Shown piece by piece: positions 18,066-26,723 of a stretch of 64,000 nucleotides of DNA. The position numbers and the translations under genes were made by a program. The notes beneath the pieces were generated by a model. That model saw nothing but the letters and a program-made list of their open reading frames with translations. It had not been told where the DNA came from and did not search any database. Source of the DNA: Polyangia bacterium (GTDB taxonomy: Bacteria; Myxococcota_A; Polyangia; Nannocystales; Nannocystaceae); contig JAUIFF010000006.1 of assembly GCA_030429545.1 (NCBI GenBank), positions 1 to 64,000 of the forward strand, written 5' to 3'. Position 1 is the stretch's first letter; every line of letters begins with the position of its first letter.

Positions 18066-19619
18066 CTAGAGGCCGGCATGTCGCTCGCGCGGCCACGGGA
18101 CCACCCGACTGCGGCGTTCGGCTAGGTCGGGCGGGACATCGGCTTGCCCCATCCAGCCCTGCAAAATCGCAAATGCCTCGTCAAACTCGGCGTTCGGGAG
18201 CTTGTTGAGGTTGGCGCCGTGGTTGCCTGTCTCCACCCAATAGGTGTGGGTATCGCCGGCGCCCCCCGGGTCATAGGCAGTCGCCGACCACGGATCGCGC
18301 CCGCCGTAGATAAACATGAGTCGCTCCCCCTCGCTGTCCATCCATGTAGATACATCGGGCATGGCATCGCCGTCCCACACCGGATCGGTCCCTGGTGGAG
18401 AGTAAAGGGCCGCGGTGTTTTCGCCCGGGTACATACGCAGGTCGCCGAGGTGGTCTTCGAGCAACTCGGGCGCACCGAGTTCGCGGGCTGCCTGAAAATA
18501 ATAGGGGCCGTAGTAGGCAATCGCGTAGTCGGCGAACGACGACCAACCAGCAATCTGATCGAGGAAGCCAAAAACCTCGGCATCGCTGGCCATCGCATCG
18601 GGTATGGCCGAGCAGTTTTGGGCACTGCCGTACTGCCAAAACACAAACCGCGACTCGATCACGTTAAACTCAACCGCCCGGTCGATGCCGAGATGGTCGT
18701 AGCTCAAGCCCTCGCTTTGGGCATAGCTGTCGAGCATCGCAACCAGGGCCTCGCGTCGCGACAACGCGGTCGCCTGAAAGTCCTTGAGTGCCTGGGCACA
18801 GTCTGGGGTGCCGATCTGATCGATGTAGGGACCGTAGCGGGTATCCATTTCGGCGAGGTTGTGGGGGGCGACATAGGCAAGTGTTGCATCTACATCTTCG
18901 GGAAAAAACCGGCGGTGATAAATCGACGTCATTCCCCCCTTACTAGCGCCGGTCGACACCCACGGCGCACCGCAGTAAATCGGCCTTAAGGCCTCGACAA
19001 GTCGGTGATGGTCGTTGGCGGCCTGCTCGATCGTCAGGTACGTCCAGTCGGCCGGCTCGGGGATCGACGCGTTAAAAAACCGCTGCTCGACGGAAATTTG
19101 GTTGGCCGCCAACAACTGGGTGGGTTCGGCCAAGTAACCCGGACCGAGCAGACCGTACCCACTGGTCGCCAACACCATCGGCTCATCGACGCTGATATGG
19201 CTCAGCACGACCCGCTGGGCAAACCATTGGCCCTCGGGGTTGTTGTGGTCTTGCGGCTGCATGTAGTTCAGCAAAAACATCTGGTACTGCGGGTAGGGCG
19301 ACTCGACAACTTCAACCGTCATCCCCTCGATCGCCTCGAGTGCAGCCACAAGGTCGCCGGGAGGGACACAGTCGACGGCTTCGGTCTCCCCCTCGGTCTC
19401 ACTGCCGGAATCTGTTGGTGACTCGGTCGTATCCGACGTGTCGAGCGACCCACTGTCGGTCTCACCCGTCATCTGACTGGTGTCGGTCCCCGGGCCAGCC
19501 GTCTCGTCGGTTTCACTGGCAGCGGTCGACTCGGTCCCGACCTCCGAGCTACTGCCATCATCGCCGCCGCAGGCAGCCAAGCACGGCGTCAGCAGCCATC
19601 GGAACACAAGCTTTTGCAT
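18066..19619 (-). CDS. S28/S37-like tripeptidyl aminopeptidase lipoprotein
   Basis: 517 residues from ATG 19619. A short signal peptide ends in the lipobox LAAC (Cys17), followed by a stalk of about 70 residues rich in Ser, Thr, Glu, Asp and Gly. The catalytic domain has VSTGASKGGMTS (Ser nucleophile), an Asp in IYGGRDPWSATAYD and a His in VETGNHGANL, matching the prolyl tri/tetrapeptidyl aminopeptidase families. It should release N-terminal peptides from extracellular proteins while anchored to the envelope. An alternative ATG lies at 19646. It is convergent with the heparinase-like gene (28-bp gap). Confidence 0.83.
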   Translation of the reverse strand: MQKLVFRWLLTPCLAACGGDDGSSSEVGTESTAASETDETAGPGTDTSQMTGETDSGSLDTSDTTESPTDSGSETEGETEAVDCVPPGDLVAALEAIEGMTVEVVESPYPQYQMFLLNYMQPQDHNNPEGQWFAQRVVLSHISVDEPMVLATSGYGLLGPGYLAEPTQLLAANQISVEQRFFNASIPEPADWTYLTIEQAANDHHRLVEALRPIYCGAPWVSTGASKGGMTSIYHRRFFPEDVDATLAYVAPHNLAEMDTRYGPYIDQIGTPDCAQALKDFQATALSRREALVAMLDSYAQSEGLSYDHLGIDRAVEFNVIESRFVFWQYGSAQNCSAIPDAMASDAEVFGFLDQIAGWSSFADYAIAYYGPYYFQAARELGAPELLEDHLGDLRMYPGENTAALYSPPGTDPVWDGDAMPDVSTWMDSEGERLMFIYGGRDPWSATAYDPGGAGDTHTYWVETGNHGANLNKLPNAEFDEAFAILQGWMGQADVPPDLAERRSRVVPWPRERHAGL

Positions 19620-19778
19620 CACAGGAGAAGTTCGCCGGCCGGTCATCAGGACCAGTTTGACACTCCCGGGCGCGTGCGTAAATAGCCGATTCGAGCCGAA
19701 AAACGCCGGTGCTCAAGCTCCTTCAAGGGCCGGACTGGCCGGACAAATGCTTGTATGCACAAAAATGCTTGGTGCGGG

Positions 19779-21893
19779 CTAGTGCTTGTGCCCCCACACG
19801 TGCTCATGGTTGAGATCGGCATGAACCGCATCTCGCACGGCAAAGGTCTGGTTGTTGATCTTTTTGGCCTTGGCACTAAAGTCGGCCAGCTTAACCCGAT
19901 GGTTGCTTCGCCAGTAGTAGGTCCGTTGCCCCCGCAGCCACACGATAAAATCTGCTGTTTGATCGACCGTCGTATACCAGGCGACAAACCTGGCCTTAAA
20001 GCTATGGATCTCAGCCCGGCGAAAGTCGGAACCGTGTCCCCAGTTCGTTGAATGTGCACGAAATCTCGCGGCCAGTGACCCCAGCCAACTCCCGTCGAGA
20101 TGGACGCTCGAGCGCATCAACTCGAGCTCAAAGATCCCCTCTTCCCACGCCAAGTCGTTGAAAACCACAGGGTAAAATTTTCCCGCTTCCCCGCCAATTT
20201 TGAACGTCCGCGCCTGGCGGTGGATATCGGTCACCTGCAGGAGATCCTGGGCAATGACGGTTTTTGCCTGCACCGTGGTGGCGTTCAGTTTGCCCTGGTC
20301 GGTTTGAAAGTGAAACGAGTTCTTGCCGCTGTTGTCGCGGACAAAGAAGTTGTCATCGACCGTCAAATAAACCTGGCCGCCGGCCCGGTACAACGCTCCG
20401 TCAGTGTTGATGTGCCCCCGGTTTCCGTGGGCCACGGTCACCCCGAGGTCGGCGCGAATATTCTGGCAAATGACATTGCCATTGACGGTCAAGCTCTTGG
20501 CCGTCGCGGTATTCGTTGACAACGTCGTGGTCGCAAGCTCGGTTGTCGTCAGCTTCCCGCTGTTGGTGTTAAAGTGAAATGACTTGCCAGCGTTTTTGAG
20601 GTCGCGAATATAAAAGTTGTCGTCGACAGTCAGGTACACCTGGCCACCGAGCTTGTAGAGCGCCCCATCGTGCTCGAGGTGCCCGGGCCGCTCACCCTGG
20701 GCGACCGTCACCCCCTGGTCGGCAATCATGAGGTGGCACCGAGCATTGCCGTTGACCTGAAGCGGAAGATTGGGCTCGCACAACACCCCAACAAAGCCGT
20801 TGTTGCCCCGAACCACCAGCTCACGGCCCTGGCTACCGATATATGTGTTGCTCGCCGCACCTGCCTCACGATTGATATACAGGTGCTTCCCATCTTTCAT
20901 GACGCTGAGGTTCCAACCGTTGGCCCAGCCGGCAGCCTTTAACTCACCGGGCCCGGCAGCGGCGCCACGAACACTAAAAAAGTCGTTGTTGTTATATGCA
21001 ACTTTCAGTAGGCCCTTGGGCTCGCCCGGCCCGATAAGCATTCGCCCGGAGGTTATCCGCAAACCGCCCCTGGGAATCTCGACATAGCTTTTTCCGTATT
21101 GGTGCCCGGGGTCGAGCTGGATGCCAGTCACCCAGCGCATGCGCAGCTGTTGGTAGTTTGGGCTCTGCCAATTTCCCGGGGTACGGGAGAGCGCATAGTC
21201 GCTGCCGTGGTGCCAGTAAACCCCGGCCTCCGACGGGGTGTTGACAACACCGTGGAGGGCCAGCTGTCCAGAACCATGCACATGCAAACTTCTCGCGGGT
21301 GTCCCAGCGCCACCAACCCCAACCCGACCATCGCGCAGCACGTTGACGGCATCCCCGGCACCGGCGACAAACAGCGTGAGCCGGCCACCCGGGCGGTTAC
21401 ATAGCTCAACCCGATTGTTGGTGCCCTCCGACGTCGTGAGAGCGAGGTAGGCCTGGGTGTCGGTCGACTCGAACACACCAATGTTTTTTGGCCCGACCAC
21501 ATGCAGTGCGTGCGATGGGGTGGTTGTACCGAGCCCGACAAAACCATTGTCCTCACCAATAAAAAGACGGCCCCGCCCGGTGTGATCGTTGATGCCAAAC
21601 CCGGGCCGGGCTGAGTTGGGATTTTGCGGGTCCTGCCGGGGGTTCAAGCTCACCCGCCAGGTGGCATTGTCGTCGGCAAACGAGCGATAAAGTGCAAGTA
21701 CACTTTTTTCGCTGGCATCGTCGCCAACAGCTTCGACGCTCAGGGGGCTGCCCTCAACCTTGGCCACGCCATCGTCTTTTTGGTTGAGTGCCGCATCGAT
21801 GAGGTCGCCAAAATTTCCCTCGCTGGGGATCGCGTTGCGGGTAAAGTAGGCCTTGAGTTGTGCACGGCTACGCTTATCGATTTCCACGTACAA
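19779..21893 (-). CDS. Orphan tail-fibre-like repeat protein
   Basis: 704 residues from TTG 21893 (preceded by GGGAG; GTG 21887 is an alternative). The N-terminus MYVEIDKRSRAQLKAYFTRN and GDLIDAALNQKDDG look like a short trimerisation/attachment module. The middle repeats short beta-rich motifs (GNVGIGTTTP-like GFVGLGTTTPSHALHV and GRVGVGGAGTPARSLHV) typical of phage or R-type particle tail fibres. Two blocks of about 65 residues, each with GVTVA, DGALY, GGQVYLTVDDNF and FHF motifs, are tandem duplicates. No phage or contractile-injection genes lie next to it. The host target is unknown. Confidence 0.6.
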   Translation of the reverse strand: MYVEIDKRSRAQLKAYFTRNAIPSEGNFGDLIDAALNQKDDGVAKVEGSPLSVEAVGDDASEKSVLALYRSFADDNATWRVSLNPRQDPQNPNSARPGFGINDHTGRGRLFIGEDNGFVGLGTTTPSHALHVVGPKNIGVFESTDTQAYLALTTSEGTNNRVELCNRPGGRLTLFVAGAGDAVNVLRDGRVGVGGAGTPARSLHVHGSGQLALHGVVNTPSEAGVYWHHGSDYALSRTPGNWQSPNYQQLRMRWVTGIQLDPGHQYGKSYVEIPRGGLRITSGRMLIGPGEPKGLLKVAYNNNDFFSVRGAAAGPGELKAAGWANGWNLSVMKDGKHLYINREAGAASNTYIGSQGRELVVRGNNGFVGVLCEPNLPLQVNGNARCHLMIADQGVTVAQGERPGHLEHDGALYKLGGQVYLTVDDNFYIRDLKNAGKSFHFNTNSGKLTTTELATTTLSTNTATAKSLTVNGNVICQNIRADLGVTVAHGNRGHINTDGALYRAGGQVYLTVDDNFFVRDNSGKNSFHFQTDQGKLNATTVQAKTVIAQDLLQVTDIHRQARTFKIGGEAGKFYPVVFNDLAWEEGIFELELMRSSVHLDGSWLGSLAARFRAHSTNWGHGSDFRRAEIHSFKARFVAWYTTVDQTADFIVWLRGQRTYYWRSNHRVKLADFSAKAKKINNQTFAVRDAVHADLNHEHVWGHKH

Positions 21894-22019
21894 TCGCTCC
21901 CGCGGGTGCCCAACACTGCACTCGCTTACCGCCGCGAGAGTACCGGCTTTAGGCCCGCTGTCGCTGCTGAAGATCGCTCAGGTGAGATCCGCTCATCCGC
22001 CAAGGCCACAACCAAAGAG

Positions 22020-22039
22020 ACATGTCTAAACAGACATGT
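22020..22039. terminator. Perfect 8-bp hairpin downstream of the radical SAM gene
   Basis: ACATGTCT (22020-22027), loop AAAC, AGACATGT (22032-22039). It lies 21 bp past the stop of the minus-strand gene at 22061. On the minus strand the hairpin is preceded rather than followed by a T-run, so it is not a textbook intrinsic terminator. The TGTCTAAACA core resembles the dispersed palindrome. Confidence 0.4.
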
Positions 22040-22060
22040 AAAAACTATGATTTGCCTTGC

Positions 22061-22699
22061 CTACGAGCGTTCTCGAATCCGCCGCAAAAACTGCCGCGTG
22101 AGCGCGGGGGCGCCGTGGACGGATATCGTCCCCGTGCTCGAAATCTGTACTTCGACCTGGGCCGGACCGCGCCACAGTGAAGGCTCGTCATAGCGCGGTG
22201 TTCGGTGGTGCAAGGTTTGATTGCGCGAGCCGATAAACCGGCGCCCACGCTCAGGCTGGTCACGGACATAGCGACCGTCGACCAGGGTATCGACGGCGGC
22301 GAGCAACTCGCGCCCCCCCGTATGTGACACAATCTCGCTGTGGCGATAGCCGGAGAACACAATCACGCCAAGCCCCCGCGATTTAATTGCATGCACAAAC
22401 TTTGTGACCGCAGGTAGCTGCTCGCAGGGCTCCCCACCAAGGACGGTGACGCCCTCAATTTGATGCTCCACCCGTGCCTGCTCGACCTCGGCAACAAGCT
22501 CGCTAACCGCTACCTGTTGCCCCCCAGTCGACGACCACATCTCAGGATTGCAACAACCAGGGCAGGCGAGCGTGCAGCCCTGGACCCACACAGCAAACCG
22601 GCGATAGGGCCCTTCGGCGACCGTAACGGCCACCCGACCAGCCACTTGCAACGACAACTCGTCTATGTCTAACGCCGTCCGATTTTGTTGCACAAACAT
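22061..22699 (-). CDS. 4Fe-4S single-cluster radical SAM activase (NrdG-like)
   Basis: 212 residues. The cluster motif is CTLACPGC (CxxxCxxC) at about 42-49, in the context VWVQGCTLACPGCCNPEMW, then GVTVLGGEPCEQ, VIVFSGYRH and DTLVDGRYV. All are typical of anaerobic ribonucleotide reductase-activating enzymes. No NrdD is encoded in the window, so the partner glycyl-radical enzyme, if any, is elsewhere or the protein has been repurposed. It begins 3 bp after the stop of the pseudouridine synthase gene, so the two are co-transcribed. Confidence 0.85.
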   Translation of the reverse strand: MFVQQNRTALDIDELSLQVAGRVAVTVAEGPYRRFAVWVQGCTLACPGCCNPEMWSSTGGQQVAVSELVAEVEQARVEHQIEGVTVLGGEPCEQLPAVTKFVHAIKSRGLGVIVFSGYRHSEIVSHTGGRELLAAVDTLVDGRYVRDQPERGRRFIGSRNQTLHHRTPRYDEPSLWRGPAQVEVQISSTGTISVHGAPALTRQFLRRIRERS

Positions 22700-22702
22700 A
22701 TA

Positions 22703-23470
22703 CTAGGAGGAACGAGCAGTGTCGGGTGCTAGCGGTTTGGGGTGGAGGTTGGCAAACACCCGGTGGAGGTCAACTTCGATCGCCTGCCCCGCTGGCAGGT
22801 CGGTTGGCAGGGTCAGCGGACCATAGGCTACGCGGCACAACCCGACAACTTCGCTGCCAAGGGCATGAAAAATACGCTTGACCTCGTGGAACTTTCCGGT
22901 CGCCAACGTAATTGTTGCAAGTGCACCGGTCTCGGCTGGGATCACGAGCGCGGGGTGGGCCGATGCGAGTGGCTCGAGTGCCACAATTGCCGGGCGATAG
23001 CCGTCGGCGAGCTCAAAGTCGGGGCCGGGTGATTGCCACGGGCCGCGTACGGCGACGTGGTAGACCCGTGGCACGGCATAGCGGGGATGGGTGAGACGGT
23101 GCAGTAAGTCCCCCTCCGTGGTCCACAACAACAGGCCCGTGGTGTCGAGATCGAGCCGCCCAACCGCACGAAGGTCACGCCGCAATGGCACGTCCCCAAG
23201 CAGGTCATAGACGGTCCGATGGCGATTGTCGCGAAGCGCTGTGACAACCCCTAGGGGCTTGTGCTGCAGCAAGTGATAGCGACTGCGCAACAGTACGTGT
23301 TCGCCATCGACCCGCACGGGTTTGGGCAGGGACAGCGGCGGTAGATTGAGCGCGGGGTCAAAAAGCGGCTCACCGTCGCTGGTGCTGACCCGCCGCCGAC
23401 GGACCGCTCGGGTGGCCTCGCGGCGGCTCCAGCCGAGATTTCGGGCGAGTAAACGGTCGAGTCGGGGCAC
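22703..23470 (-). CDS. Pseudouridine synthase, RsuA/RluB/E/F family
   Basis: About 255 residues from GTG 23470, which yields the typical N-terminal S4 domain start VPRLDRLLARNLGWSRREAT. The catalytic Asp is in GRLDLDTTGLLLWT, and HKPLGVVTALRD and TGKFHEVKRIFHALG complete the family pattern. It isomerises a specific uridine in rRNA; the exact site cannot be assigned. The frame is open to an ATG at 23587, adding 39 residues without similarity to the family. It is the first gene of a two-gene operon with the NrdG-like activase. Confidence 0.88.
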   Translation of the reverse strand: MPRLDRLLARNLGWSRREATRAVRRRRVSTSDGEPLFDPALNLPPLSLPKPVRVDGEHVLLRSRYHLLQHKPLGVVTALRDNRHRTVYDLLGDVPLRRDLRAVGRLDLDTTGLLLWTTEGDLLHRLTHPRYAVPRVYHVAVRGPWQSPGPDFELADGYRPAIVALEPLASAHPALVIPAETGALATITLATGKFHEVKRIFHALGSEVVGLCRVAYGPLTLPTDLPAGQAIEVDLHRVFANLHPKPLAPDTARSS

Positions 23471-23667
23471 CGCGGCACCATACCAAGTCCGCGCCAGGGC
23501 CTGCCGCCCTGCTTCCGAGTTGCCTATGCACACGCGGGGCTGCGAATGCGCAGGGACGTTGGCGAACATCGGGTGTTGCCTATGCACCTGCCAATCCTGC
23601 GCTCCTCAAGCCCCGCCAGCGTGCAAAAAAAACCATAAATCGCCATCCCGCGTTACCCTCCCGCGGC

Positions 23668-24282
23668 GTGGGCCCGATTCGCAAACAGATCCCGAACGAA
23701 CGCGAGGTCATCGCGCGGGCGGCCCGGGGCGACCGGCGGGCATTTGAAAAAATCTATCGCGCCTACGCCCCGATTTTGTACAGCTATGTGCTCGTGCCAA
23801 TGCTCGGCGATCACGACGATGCCCACGATTGTTTGCGAAACACGTTTTTGTCGGCCCACAAGCACCTCGCCAACTTTAAGTGGCAGCCCTCGGGGATTTA
23901 CCCGTGGCTCAAGACCATGGCCAAAAACAAGGCCCGCGACCTGCTGCGGGCCTCGGGTCGACGCCAGCGCCTGCGCGGTGCCTTTGGCGAGTACCTCGAA
24001 GATGCCAACTCGACGGTGACCCACAACCCGGCCGAGGAGGAACTTCAACGCGCCGGCCTGCGGGCCCGGATCGAGGGAGTCCTCGAAACCCTCAATCCCC
24101 GCTATGCTGCAGTATTGCGCATGCGTCTATTAGAAGATCGTGACCGCGACGACTGTGCCGAGGCCCTAGGCGTCAAGGTCGGCACCCTCGATGTGCTGCT
24201 TTATCGCGCCTGTAAGAGTTTTCGAAAAGCCTGTGAAAAGCAGGGTTTGGGAGCCCAAGCCCTGACCGCCGAACTCGCCTGA
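23668..24282 (+). CDS. ECF-type RNA polymerase sigma factor
   Basis: 204 residues, GTG start. Region 2 spans about 10-85 (AARGDRRAFEKIYRAYAPIL, then DAHDCLRNTFLSAHKHLANF) and region 4 about 120-185, with a helix-turn-helix CAEALGVKVGTLDVLLYRAC. No sigma-1.1 or region 3 is present. It starts a five-gene operon with an anti-sigma-like membrane protein, a membrane-anchored repeat protein and two cysteine-rich lipoproteins, suggesting envelope-related control. Its target promoter cannot be deduced; no clear autoregulatory -35/-10 was recognised upstream. Confidence 0.9.
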   Translation: MGPIRKQIPNEREVIARAARGDRRAFEKIYRAYAPILYSYVLVPMLGDHDDAHDCLRNTFLSAHKHLANFKWQPSGIYPWLKTMAKNKARDLLRASGRRQRLRGAFGEYLEDANSTVTHNPAEEELQRAGLRARIEGVLETLNPRYAAVLRMRLLEDRDRDDCAEALGVKVGTLDVLLYRACKSFRKACEKQGLGAQALTAELA

Positions 24283-24342
24283 CACCCCCCTGTAAGCAAC
24301 GCCCGGCGAGCGGCGTTTGACCGATGAAGACCGGAGCCAACC

Positions 24343-24861
24343 ATGGACCCCACACGCACGACCCAATCCCCCCGCACCCACAACGTGCTCGATCCCGCCT
24401 GGGAAGATGCTCTGCGTGCGGGCCAGCAGCAGGAGGGTGAGGCCGGCAGCCTCGACCGCGAACTGGCGGTGATCCACCTGTTGCGTCACGCTCGCGCGGC
24501 CGAGGAAATGCCCGAGACCTCGCTCAACGAGTTGTGGACCGAAATCGAGGGGACGATTCGCCCGGTCCCGTGGTGGCGGCGCAAATGGGTGTTGTGGGGA
24601 GCTCCAGTCGCAGCCGCGGCCGCGGTCATGCTCGTTGTATTTACAGGAGATGGGCCGACAACGCCGAATATGCAGGCCGGTGCCCCATCGACGGGTGTAG
24701 CCGATAGCGCTGGCACATCCTTGATTCTCGAACAACAGTTTGCCCAACTCGAGCCCGGCGCACGCCAAGTCCTCGCCACCCGGGTCGATCGCAGCCGCGG
24801 CCAACTGCGCAGCCAACTACTTGCAGATGCACGAGGTTTGGCAACAGGAGCGACACCATGA
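24343..24861 (+). CDS. Putative anti-sigma factor-like membrane protein
   Basis: 172 residues; GGAGCC precedes the ATG. The N-terminal part of about 80 residues is acidic and helical (WEDALRAG, LDRELAVIHLLRHARAAEE), followed by one membrane segment (about 84-101, WVLWGAPVAAAAAVMLVVF) and a periplasmic helical tail of about 70 residues with EQQFAQLEPGARQVLATR. Topology and position directly after an ECF sigma gene suggest an anti-sigma function. No zinc-binding HxxxCxxC motif is present, so this is inference. It overlaps the next gene by 4 bp. Confidence 0.7.
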   Translation: MDPTRTTQSPRTHNVLDPAWEDALRAGQQQEGEAGSLDRELAVIHLLRHARAAEEMPETSLNELWTEIEGTIRPVPWWRRKWVLWGAPVAAAAAVMLVVFTGDGPTTPNMQAGAPSTGVADSAGTSLILEQQFAQLEPGARQVLATRVDRSRGQLRSQLLADARGLATGATP

Positions 24862-25439
24862 ACACCCAAGCCCTCACCCGTCCCCGCCGGATGCCGGCTG
24901 TGATCACCCTGCTGGTCGGTCTTGTGCTTGGCGGGGTACTCATGCTCGTCGGTTTGGCCAAGGCCGGGCGCCTCGCAGCCCCACCCCCTCCAGAGATCCT
25001 GGTGAGCCTGGCGCAGACCCTCGATGTCGAACACCAGCGGATCGACCTGTTGGTCGACCAGGGAAAATACGCCGAAGCAATCGCCGCCCTCGAAGACCTG
25101 CGTAGCCTCAACTGGCCAACCCGTGCCCAGGCCGGCGATGCCGGTATCAACCTCCGCCACGATATCTATGGCCGACTGCTACGCCTGCGCCTGGACCATC
25201 CAAAAATCGATCCGCAGACCCCCGAACAACTGCTGACAACTGCCAACGAAGGCCTGGGCAACGACTACGACGAGGTCTCCACCAATGCATTTACCGCCCG
25301 TCTGGTGGCCATTAGCGGTGAAATCCACGAACTTCGCAAGGATGATGACGCGGCCCTAACGGCCTATGAACAGGCACTCGATATGAACCGCACGTTGCTC
25401 AACCGGGCCCTGGCCGAAGTTTCGGAAGGTGCGCCATGA
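24858..25439 (+). CDS. Membrane-anchored helical-repeat protein
   Basis: 193 residues. One N-terminal membrane segment lies at about 13-34 (VITLLVGLVLGGVLMLVGLA). The periplasmic part is helical with TPR-like pieces (GKYAEAIAALEDLRSL, DDDAALTAYEQALDMN). It overlaps the stops and starts of both neighbours by 4 bp, so it is translationally coupled inside the sigma operon. It is probably a scaffold for the following lipoproteins; no catalytic motif is seen. Confidence 0.7.
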   Translation: MNTQALTRPRRMPAVITLLVGLVLGGVLMLVGLAKAGRLAAPPPPEILVSLAQTLDVEHQRIDLLVDQGKYAEAIAALEDLRSLNWPTRAQAGDAGINLRHDIYGRLLRLRLDHPKIDPQTPEQLLTTANEGLGNDYDEVSTNAFTARLVAISGEIHELRKDDDAALTAYEQALDMNRTLLNRALAEVSEGAP

Positions 25440-26065
25440 GCCGTCGACCAACCCGACCCTGGCTCATGGGACTTATGTGCGCATGCATGTTTTCTGGCTG
25501 TGCGGCAAAAATGGAGACTGCCCGCATGCCCAACGAGGCGCTCGCTACCATGTCGTTTGAGCAACTCGAGGCCGAGCTGCGACGCGGCGAAGCCGAAATG
25601 CGCGCCGCCGGTGTCCCGGTGGCAACCGTCGCCATGGCCGCGCCCGGTGGTGGTATGACCAATGCCGCCGGTGGGGATGCGGCGGTCGGTGAGAGTGAGA
25701 GCTACGACGATGCCGATGGTGACGTTGCTGATACAACCACATCGACAGCAACACCCACCCAGCAACCTGCCCCTCCGCCGGCGGATGCTCCCGCAGCACC
25801 GGCCGAACCGATGATGGAGCCAGAATCCGCCGACGAAGAGGTAAGCGCAGGTGTGGCGGCCAAGTCCCGAGATCGTCGGTCTGAACGCAAACAACGGCGG
25901 GCCCAGTGCACCAATATCTGCGACCTCGCCAACACCATGTGTGGGCTCGAAACCCGAATTTGTGACCTCGCAGCCCAACATCCTGACCAACCGCGCTACG
26001 CCAACGTGTGCATCCAAGCCCAAAGCGACTGCACCCGCGCGAGGGAGGCCTGTCATGCGTGCTAG
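25436..26065 (+). CDS. Lipoprotein with C-terminal eight-cysteine domain (paralogue 1)
   Basis: 209 residues. The signal peptide ends in the lipobox FSGC (Cys22). A helical segment (SFEQLEAELRRGEAEMRAAG) and a Pro/Ala/Glu-rich linker follow. The last 52 residues carry eight Cys with spacing C-x3-C-x6-C-x6-C-x15-C-x6-C-x6-C-x2-C and the conserved phrases ICDLA and RYANVC. The x6 spacing places cysteines seven residues apart, one face of a helix, suggesting a disulphide-stapled helical hairpin. The next gene encodes a paralogue with the identical spacing. Function unknown. Confidence 0.8.
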   Translation: MSRRPTRPWLMGLMCACMFSGCAAKMETARMPNEALATMSFEQLEAELRRGEAEMRAAGVPVATVAMAAPGGGMTNAAGGDAAVGESESYDDADGDVADTTTSTATPTQQPAPPPADAPAAPAEPMMEPESADEEVSAGVAAKSRDRRSERKQRRAQCTNICDLANTMCGLETRICDLAAQHPDQPRYANVCIQAQSDCTRAREACHAC

Positions 26066-26714
26066 TACAACTACTTTGTGGATGGCCGCGGCCCTGCTGC
26101 TAGCCTGTGCCGCACCCAAGCAGGGGACTATGGCTCCGCAAGCCCCACCGGCCGCAATGGATGCCGGTGGTGGCGATATGGCAGAGGCCCAGGGCTCGGA
26201 GGCTGACGCTGCACTCGAAGCTGGCGAGGCCGAGGGCCCAAACCGCGACTATCAGCAGGTCGAGGACGCCAGCCCGATCAAGCAAGACCGCTCCGACACC
26301 ACCACCGACCCCGAGGCCCAACTCGCGCAGTACGAGCAGATGCTGCAACAACGCGAACAGCAACTACGCGGGGCGGGGATCGCCCTTGCCCACCTAGGTG
26401 ATGAGGTGGCGCCGAACAAGGACAAGAACAATGCCAAGGTCGAGGGCGGGATCTCGACAAAGAGCTCGACCAAACGCTCGACCAAGAAGAAGTCAAAACC
26501 GGAATCAAGGCCGTCGTCCAAACCCGTGGCCGGTGGAAGTATCAACACCTGCAGCAATATTTGTATGCTCAAGCAGTCGACCTGCGACCTCGAACAAAAG
26601 ATCTGTGACCTCGCCAGTCGCAACAGCGACTCCGAACGCTACGCAAATGTGTGCCAACGGGCCCAACAGGACTGCAAGGTGGCAACCACCGCCTGTACAA
26701 AGTGCGGAGGCTAG
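26055..26714 (+). CDS. Lipoprotein with C-terminal eight-cysteine domain (paralogue 2)
   Basis: 219 residues from ATG 26055, overlapping the previous gene by 11 bp. Lipobox LLAC (Cys18), acidic Ala/Glu-rich linker, a helix YEQMLQQREQQLRGAG matching the helix of paralogue 1, a Lys/Ser-rich stretch, then the same eight-Cys domain (CSNIC, ICDLAS, RYANVC, CTKC). The order of segments is the same in both paralogues, so they arose by gene duplication with rapid linker divergence. Function unknown; export and position suggest an envelope sensor or effector of the sigma factor. Confidence 0.8.
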   Translation: MRASTTTLWMAAALLLACAAPKQGTMAPQAPPAAMDAGGGDMAEAQGSEADAALEAGEAEGPNRDYQQVEDASPIKQDRSDTTTDPEAQLAQYEQMLQQREQQLRGAGIALAHLGDEVAPNKDKNNAKVEGGISTKSSTKRSTKKKSKPESRPSSKPVAGGSINTCSNICMLKQSTCDLEQKICDLASRNSDSERYANVCQRAQQDCKVATTACTKCGG

Positions 26715-26723
26715 CCCACCGAG

